A stretch of 64,000 bases of DNA from Nostoc sp. 106C (GTDB lineage: Bacteria > Cyanobacteriota > Cyanobacteriia > Cyanobacteriales > Nostocaceae), in the NCBI RefSeq assembly GCF_002154725.1, contig NZ_MTAW01000201.1, positions 1-64,000 on the forward strand, in the 5' to 3' direction. The notes beneath the pieces were generated by a model, which worked only from the letters and a program-made list of their open reading frames with translations, searched no databases and had not been told where the DNA came from. How positions within the stretch are numbered: position 1 is the stretch's first letter; each line of letters opens with the position of its first letter. The position numbers were made by a program, and so were the translations under genes. This document shows positions 59,601 through 64,000 of this stretch, in pieces.

Positions 59601-61525
59601 ACACGGGGATATAGAGACGCGGGAAATGTTTGTGATACTTTCTCCTTGTCTGTCAGTCTCCGCATCCCCGTGTCCTCTTGAGGTAGCCAGCGTAAGGCTT
59701 CTTCGACATAGGCAGCTGCACCTATTGCAGTTGATGCCAATGAACGATTTGTCTGAATGCGAAGTGCACTATCGCGCCCCGCTACGCTAACGCTTGGTAA
59801 ATGAGCCGAGCCTGTAGGAATTGATACTTTAAAGCTGCTTCCTTGATTGATAATACTAGTAACTTTGATAGTACCGCCATGCAGTTGCACTAATTCTTTA
59901 ACTAAGGAAAGACCAATTCCCGATCCTTCATAAGTCCTTCCCTTTGCCCCCTGTACCCGATGAAAGCGCTCAAATAAATGGGGTATTTCTTCAGCAGGAA
60001 TACCTGTGCCCGTATCTCGCACTTCTAGTTCAACATGGTCACTGTAATAGCGCAAAGTAACTGCGATCTCTCCCGCAAAAGTGAATTTAAAGGCATTCGA
60101 GAGCAAGTTCAGAACAATTTTTTCCCACATTTCCCGGTCTACATACACGGGTTCAGGTAGTGGAGGGCAGTCTACCACAAGGCGCATCTCTGCCCGTTCG
60201 ATGGCGGATCTAAAGACTCCTGCCAAGTCTGTTGTCAACATTGCCAAGTCTGTTGGTTCATAGACCGCTTGGACGCGACCTGCCTCAATCCGGGAGAAGT
60301 CCAGCAGTGTATTTACCAGCTTCAGCAACCGCAGGGAGTTACGATGCACAATTTCCAACTGTTCGCGATCGCTGGGTAACAGCCCAGAAGAATCGGCTAG
60401 GATATCCTCCAAGGGGCCGAGCATCAGGGTGAGCGGAGTACGGAATTCGTGGCTGACGTTGCTAAAGAAAACGGTTTTTGCTCGATCTAGTTCTGCTAAT
60501 GCTTCAGTGCGCTTGCGCTCTTCTTCGTATGCTTGAGCGTTGGCAATGCTAGCTCCAATCTGAGATGAAACTAAATCGATAAATCTTTGATAGTTGTCGT
60601 CAAAGATTCTAAACGGGTTCAAGCCAGCAATCAAGATCCCAGCTTTTCCCGTCTGTCTCGATGGTGCGATCAGCACCGCCACTGCTTGGTGTGGAGGACG
60701 CTTCCAAGCGCCTGTTGGCAGGTTGGCAAAAGACGCTTCCAAATTAGACACCAGGCATGGCTTCTGGGTTTTGATGATTTCTGCAAAGGGCCAAACTGAA
60801 TCGGCATCAATATCGACTTTTTGCGGAACTGCTGCATTGTCTAGTTCGATACCGCAAGTCCCAGTTAACAAAACGCACTGCTGCTCTGGATCGACCAGAT
60901 AAATCATCGCAAAAGGTAGGTCGTAAGGGTTAGTTACCAAACAACTTGCACTTAGAGAGCAGGCTGCATCAAATGTGCGCGCGTCTGCTGTCCTAGCCGC
61001 TAGTTCCCGCAGTAGTGCCAACTGACGTTCGCTAATAATTCGCTGCGTGTCGTCTGAGTTGGCACAAATAATTCCACCTGTACCGCCTTGATCGTTAGGA
61101 ACTGGGCTATATGAAAATGTATAGTAAGTCTCTTCTGGGTAGCCGTTGCGCTCCATGATTAATAGCAGCGCTTCGTCGTAAGTACCTTCATTCTGCAACA
61201 GCGCTGATTCTGCCCGCGGCCCAACCTGATCCCAAATCTCTCGCCACACATAGGCAGCTGGCTGTCCTAGGGCAGAAGGATGTTTGCCACCAACAATCGC
61301 TTTGTAAGCATCATTGTAAAGGTTAATCAGTTCTGAACCCCACCAGACAAACATCGGTTGGCGGGATGTCAGCATAATTCGCACGCAAGTCTTGAGGCTC
61401 TGCGGCCATGCTGATACTGGGCCCAAAGACGTTTGTGACCAATCAAAAGATTGCATGAGCCTTCCCATTTCTCCACCACCAGCAAAAATGTCTTCGATGG
61501 TAGTGGCTTTCTTCTGTTGAGTCAC
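56687..61525 (-). CDS. Giant hybrid histidine kinase with two kinase modules
   Basis: The 1612-residue protein (GTG start) runs: PAS-like sensor (about 20-160), GAF (165-335), HisKA with His359 (NVSHEFRTP), HATPase (465-580), receiver with Asp698 (LTDIMMPRLDG), PAS (790-900), PAS (905-1030), GAF (1060-1205), a second HisKA with His1227 (VLSHELRSP), a second HATPase (1330-1450, DTGKGIEPD) and a second receiver with Asp1541 (LSDIGMPEMDG). All phosphorylation sites look intact. No transmembrane span is seen. The first kinase is of the LytS/LuxQ-like cyanobacterial type. Two repeat-derived stretches are inserted in frame (listed separately). No response regulator gene adjoins it. Confidence 0.94.
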   Translation of the reverse strand: MTQQKKATTIEDIFAGGGEMGRLMQSFDWSQTSLGPVSAWPQSLKTCVRIMLTSRQPMFVWWGSELINLYNDAYKAIVGGKHPSALGQPAAYVWREIWDQVGPRAESALLQNEGTYDEALLLIMERNGYPEETYYTFSYSPVPNDQGGTGGIICANSDDTQRIISERQLALLRELAARTADARTFDAACSLSASCLVTNPYDLPFAMIYLVDPEQQCVLLTGTCGIELDNAAVPQKVDIDADSVWPFAEIIKTQKPCLVSNLEASFANLPTGAWKRPPHQAVAVLIAPSRQTGKAGILIAGLNPFRIFDDNYQRFIDLVSSQIGASIANAQAYEEERKRTEALAELDRAKTVFFSNVSHEFRTPLTLMLGPLEDILADSSGLLPSDREQLEIVHRNSLRLLKLVNTLLDFSRIEAGRVQAVYEPTDLAMLTTDLAGVFRSAIERAEMRLVVDCPPLPEPVYVDREMWEKIVLNLLSNAFKFTFAGEIAVTLRYYSDHVELEVRDTGTGIPAEEIPHLFERFHRVQGAKGRTYEGSGIGLSLVKELVQLHGGTIKVTSIINQGSSFKVSIPTGSAHLPSVSVAGRDSALRIQTNRSLASTAIGAAAYVEEALRWLPQEDTGMRRLTDKEKVSQTFPASLYPRVVASSSARILLADDNADMRDYVQRLLLTQGYEVEVVSDGLAALTSVRQHLPDLVLTDIMMPRLDGLGLLQELRADPNTREMPIILLSARAGEESRIQGLEAGADDYLIKPFSARELLARVEANLKMAQMRQEAVRREQELRIQTEAARSQISNILESITDAFVAFDREWHYTYVNEQATRLLQKSREELLGKQVWQEVFPELVGSLGYQKLHYAVKEKISVVFEEFGEPMGMWLEIHAYPSADGVAVYFRDITARKRAEAALSASEERFRAIVNQAAVGIAQTDLTGRFLLVNQQYCDIVGYSRSELFQKRIEEIVHPDDLPLQTELFYNLVTSGDDFTIEKRYIRKDGSQVWVSNSVAAICDASGKPQYAIAIVLDITERKRSEAERARLLLREQQQTTRLQKLTEASLSINSTLSLNERLRIITDQTRDIIGAHQSVTSMTVDDNWVQGIHTVSLSDKYAQWRNYNENPDGSGIYTLICRTQKPMRLTQAELEAHPNWCKFSQAAAKHPPMRGWLAVPLTSRNGKNLGLIQLSDKYEGEFTAEDEAILVQLAQMAASAIDNVRLYEASQQANRIKDEFLAVLSHELRSPLNPILGWSKLLRTQKLDAAKTTQALSVIERNAKLQADLIDDLLDVSRILRGKLNLNVCPVNLVSIIQAAMETVRLAAEAKSINLRFPFLDFGLEDIDVSPKSTNSNEQPGNLKSKIQNPKFLVSGDANRLQQVIWNLLSNAVKFTPEGGRVDIRLEQIGSVAQITVSDTGKGIEPDFLPYVFDYFRQADAATTRKFGGLGLGLAIVRQLVELHGGTVQAESLGVDRGATFTVRLPLMHNQSQTHEDTQQSELSRDLKGIKILVVDDDTDTREFIAFLLEKHGATITAAASANEALSAFTQFQPDILLSDIGMPEMDGYMLMRQVRSLPPEQGGQISAIALTAYAGEIDYQQALTAGFQRHISKPVDPVTLIEAITVLVGK
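57469..57567. repeat. Heptamer repeats inserted in frame in a HATPase domain
   Basis: Four tandem heptamers ATTTTGG, ATTTTGG, ATTTTGG, ATTTTAG (57469-57496) and, about 55 bp on, an inverted piece AATCCAAAATCTAAAA (57552-57567) lie in the coding strand complement. They translate to a lysine- and asparagine-rich stretch (residues about 1320-1353: NLKSKIQNPKF, FLDFGLEDID) just before the N box of the second HATPase. Typical HATPase domains have no such stretch here, so it looks like an insertion. The frame is kept. Confidence 0.75.
59600..59674. repeat. 75-bp in-frame repeat-like insertion in a kinase linker
   Basis: GACACGGGGAT (59600-59610) and ATCCCCGTGTC (59664-59674) form a perfect 11-bp inverted repeat around low-complexity CTCC/GTCT-type sequence. 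The block is 75 bp, exactly 25 codons. It encodes residues about 618-642 (DTGMRRLTDKEK to LYPRVV) in the linker between the first HATPase and first receiver. This type of GGGGAT repeat is normally intergenic in Nostocales, so it may be a repeat captured in a gene. Confidence 0.65.
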
Positions 61526-61872
61526 AAGTCTCTGCTCCTCATGCTCGAAAATATTTATTTTGCAGATCCTGAGTGCGATCGCTCATTTGGTATAGTAACG
61601 CTTAAAGTTGTTTCAATGTTTAGGGTAAAAGTTTTGTTAGTCAGCTTTTCCAGCGTTTCTCTGGAATGAAACCCCTAGCTTAACTGCGAACTTTACTTGT
61701 GACAGTTTCAGGCGCTATGAGGTCTTGCGAACTAACTCCGCAAATCTTACTGTTTATTGCGGACATAAAGCACTGCTAACTTTGCTTTTCTAAGCGAGAC
61801 TTTACCACGTGCTATATTGCTCGTCGTATCTGCCAGAAGACACATAAATTTACAAAAAATTTCCTAAGGACT

Positions 61873-61930
61873 GGGGCACAGCATCAGTAAGTTTAGTTGC
61901 CCAACCCAGCGATTACAGATGCTATGCCCC
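61873..61930. repeat. Palindromic repeat of the GGGGCAC type
   Basis: GGGGCACAGCATC (61873-61885) and GATGCTATGCCCC (61918-61930) are inverted repeats with one mismatch around a 32-bp loop. It is the same family as the element at 30291-30353. It lies between the kinase gene start and the end of the double-glycine peptide gene; the rest of 61526-61967 shows no gene. Confidence 0.65.
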
Positions 61931-61967
61931 GACAAAGGTTATATTGTTTACCTCTAGATTTGTAACT

Positions 61968-62258
61968 TCATCTTCTGCCAAACAGCCTGGCAAAGCCTGA
62001 AAAGAAGCTCATAACATCGTTAACCGATTCAAAGCCCAAACCAATCACTTGAAATGCAGCAGAAGATATATAAGAAGATCTAAAAACAGAATTGCTGCCA
62101 AAACCCCTTCGCCTTGAACTTGTTCGCACAGATGACAACATATCTCTCTGCTCAAACATCGACCCTGATAAGAAAATATCAATTCCACCCGACACTTGAT
62201 CGAGTTCTTCGTTTGATAATTCAACGGGAGCGTTATTTATGACTTTCTCATGAGACAT
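61968..62258 (-). CDS. Peptide precursor with a double-glycine leader
   Basis: The 96-residue protein opens with a leader of class II bacteriocin type: VELSNEELDQVSGG, with Leu14, Glu18, Leu19, Val22 and Gly24-Gly25 in the expected places. Cleavage after Gly25 would free a 71-residue basic, Ser- and Arg-rich peptide (SSVRTSSRRRGFGSN, then a hydrophobic helix AAFQVIGLGF, ending RLFGRR). It has no Cys, so it is not a lanthipeptide. Such leaders are recognised by C39-peptidase ABC exporters, but none is in the window. It could be a bacteriocin, a signal peptide-like message or another secreted peptide. Confidence 0.72.
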   Translation of the reverse strand: MSHEKVINNAPVELSNEELDQVSGGIDIFLSGSMFEQRDMLSSVRTSSRRRGFGSNSVFRSSYISSAAFQVIGLGFESVNDVMSFFSGFARLFGRR

Positions 62259-62629
62259 GATTTTTTCCCTATCAATAGCTATTGATATTTAGATATCTCT
62301 CTAGGGTGATAACTTATGCCGTATTGCCTTACATCTTGAAAGGAATTAACAGGATAGAGGCTGGAGAAAACAGTAGCAATTACTTTCAGTAAATTGCCAA
62401 GTTTTCCTGGCAAAGAACGAACACCAGAAATTTGTAACTTGGAATACAATTTACCGCTTAACTACCTTAACCAATAGGTTAAAACTATTAGATTTACTTA
62501 TAGTAAAGCGATAATTATTTCTTAGTGTTACCTAGATAAAATATAGATACAATCAACGGTTTAAGATTTCCGTGCAACAGGTGCGATCTCTTAACTAAAA
62601 TAAATTAATAAAACTTTAAACGTGGCTCT
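62259..62629. other. Divergent promoter region of the peptide and Uma2 genes
   Basis: It contains the upstream regions of the double-glycine peptide (minus) and the Uma2 gene (plus). An AATAGCTATT palindrome (about 62273-62282) sits close to the peptide start. There is no ORF and no clear promoter pair that I would rely on. Confidence 0.4.
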
Positions 62630-63349
62630 ATGACCACCGCTATTCCTAACTCTCCCAAATCGGAAATTATTTATGCCAGCAGCGATGGAGAACCTGTGGC
62701 GGAAACTTACGACCATCTATATGCAATTTTAACTACACTAGAAGTCCTCAGACAGTATCTTCAAGGTCGTCGCGCCACAGTTTTAGCCAATCAATTCTTG
62801 TATTATGCACAAGGTTTCCCAAAATTGCGAGTTGCTCCTGATGTCATGGTTATCTATGACGTTGAACCGGGGGGACGCGATAACTACAAAATTTGGGAAG
62901 AACAACAAGTGCCAAAAGTGATTTTTGAAATTACCTCTAAAGGGACTCAGGAAGAGGACAAAACCGCTAAGAAAAATCTCTATGAAGGGCTAGAAGTACA
63001 GGAATATTGGTTATTTGACCCAAAGGGTGAGTGGATTGAACAAAAGTTGCAAGGGTATCGGCTGCGAGGAGATATTTATGAGCCAATTAGCGATAGTTGC
63101 AGCCAACAACTACAATTACGTCTTGCTGTAGAAGGAAAACTAATTGGCTTTTATCGCTTAGATAACGGAGAAAAATTGTTGGTGGCTGATGAGTTGGTTG
63201 AAGCACTCAGACAAGAGACTCACAAACGTATAGAGGCTGAAAGACAGGCAGAACAGGAACGCCAACGTGCAGAACAGGAACGTCAACGCGCAACGGAACT
63301 CGAGTCGCTACTTTCTCGTTATCGAGAACAGTTTGGCGAATTGCCATAA
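62630..63349 (+). CDS. Uma2 family (DUF820) endonuclease-like protein
   Basis: The 239-residue protein has a PD-(D/E)xK fold core: APDVMVIYDVEPGGRDNYKIW with the first Asp, then PKVIFEITSKGTQEEDKTAKKNLYEGLEVQEYWLFDP with Glu and Lys. An acidic/basic coiled-coil tail follows (RIEAERQAEQERQRAEQERQRATELESLL). Uma2 proteins are greatly expanded in cyanobacteria; a nuclease role is predicted, but their biology is unclear. It stands alone. The coiled-coil tail is the usual variable end of the family. Confidence 0.9.
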   Translation: MTTAIPNSPKSEIIYASSDGEPVAETYDHLYAILTTLEVLRQYLQGRRATVLANQFLYYAQGFPKLRVAPDVMVIYDVEPGGRDNYKIWEEQQVPKVIFEITSKGTQEEDKTAKKNLYEGLEVQEYWLFDPKGEWIEQKLQGYRLRGDIYEPISDSCSQQLQLRLAVEGKLIGFYRLDNGEKLLVADELVEALRQETHKRIEAERQAEQERQRAEQERQRATELESLLSRYREQFGELP

Positions 63350-63572
63350 CTGCAAAGACAGTTCCAACAGTTAAAACAGAAAGAAAAAGCTGTTACCTAT
63401 GCGATCGCGCTGGATAGACCCTTGCTCTTAGTCTCCTTTTGCTACAATTAGGGATTGACTACTTGGCAACATCATTAATAACACTGCTTTATATTGGTTG
63501 ATCGAGCAGATATAAGTAGAAAGACTAAAATAATTCACGCTAATACCATTTCACAAAAAATATGATGTAGAT

Positions 63573-63697
63573 GTAGGTTGGGTTGAGGAACGAAACCCAA
63601 CATTCCAAAGTCTTTTAATTGTTGAGTTTCACTCAGTTCAAACGCCACTTCACTCAAGTCGGGAAACCCGCCCACGTGAGTGGCTCCCCAACCTACG
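63573..63697. repeat. Dispersed repeat with GTAGGTTGGG ends, copy 2
   Basis: This 125-bp element begins GTAGGTTGGG and ends CCCCAACCTAC. It is the reverse complement of the copy at 93-216 over most of its length, with a diverged middle. It lies between the Uma2 gene and the gene at the right edge. The other parts of 63350-63882 show no gene. Confidence 0.7.
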
Positions 63698-63882
63698 CAT
63701 CTGTCTCATTTTTTGCTGGAATTGGTATAAGTCATTGCGAATGGAACAAAGTGCAATGAAGCAATCGCAAGGTTTATATCGATTTTACATTCTGTTACAT
63801 GGACAATATCCTCTTGCTTTGTCGCGCCAATAATACCTATCAGGAAAATGTAGGGCAAGCATTACCTACCCTACATGCTCAC

Positions 63883-64000
63883 TTAATGATGATGGTGGTG
63901 ATCGTGATGATGATGTGCGTCTAGTTGAGGATTAACCGTTACTGCTTCTTCTGTCCTCAACTCGCTAATATGAGACTCTGCCCATTGCGCTACCATTGCC
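63883..64000 (-). CDS. 3' end of a gene with a His-rich tail (partial)
   Basis: The minus frame is open from the window edge to a TAA at 63885-63883 and encodes at least 38 residues, ending VNPQLDAHHHHDHHHHH. An upstream part reads AMVAQWAESHISELRTEEAV. His-rich ends occur on metal chaperones, nickel or zinc GTPases and metal transporters, so a metal-related role is possible. Only the C-terminus is visible, so no family is assigned. The gene continues beyond the window. Confidence 0.6.
   Translation of the reverse strand, partial: AMVAQWAESHISELRTEEAVTVNPQLDAHHHHDHHHHH

Overview
The window is chromosomal DNA from a filamentous, probably heterocyst-forming cyanobacterium (Nostocales). The basis is the dense HIP1 octamers (GCGATCGC), a dnaE gene that ends in the N half of a split intein, xisH/xisI genes, heptanucleotide short tandem repeats, a giant TPR-CHAT protein, very large hybrid histidine kinases and many small palindromic repeats. 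No rRNA, tRNA or CRISPR array was seen. Genus and species cannot be fixed from this sequence alone.

Layout. 1-2.8 kb: tail of a membrane protein gene, a dispersed repeat, a PadR regulator, a DUF72 protein and a hypothetical gene with a strong ribosome binding site. 3.2-7.9 kb: a two-gene signalling operon (five-PAS hybrid kinase, then a receiver-kinase). 8.3-13.4 kb: flavin disulfide reductase, UbiA prenyltransferase, acyltransferase, and a small HTH regulator divergent from a hypothetical gene. 13.4-17.2 kb is an accessory island: a MITE, an AT-rich Abi_2/HEPN gene, a RelE-type toxin-antitoxin pair, and xisH-xisI with xisH split by a decayed 840-bp IS5-type element. 17.2-29.9 kb is mostly core: acnB, a ferredoxin, DUF3326, a CPBP protease, the 1539-residue TPR-CHAT protein, purN and a sugar ABC permease.

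30.0-35.4 kb is the most unusual part. It holds an 11-unit 21-bp tandem array, several palindromic repeats, and two nearly identical 240-bp MITE-like elements in inverted orientation. The MITEs bracket a NACHT-HEAT NTPase gene, a hicA/hicB pair directly behind it, and a hypothetical gene. 35.4-49.7 kb: B12-dependent radical SAM protein, two PIN-domain toxin-antitoxin pairs, an SDR, hemE, prolyl oligopeptidase, a sugar-binding lipoprotein, a glycosyltransferase, clpS with DUF2103, an unlisted 59-codon ORF with its own terminator, and a dicarboxylate symporter. 49.8-64 kb: dnaE-N with intein, an S1-like protein, sppA, fni, a 1612-residue kinase with two complete kinase modules, a double-glycine-leader peptide, a Uma2 nuclease and a His-tailed gene running off the edge.

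The conflict-related genes (Abi_2, RelE, XisHI, NACHT, HicAB, two PIN toxins, CHAT) are scattered among housekeeping genes and lie near repeats. The best candidates for follow-up are the NACHT-hicAB unit between inverted MITEs, the double-glycine peptide, the 59-aa ORF, and the repeats inserted in frame in the large kinase.
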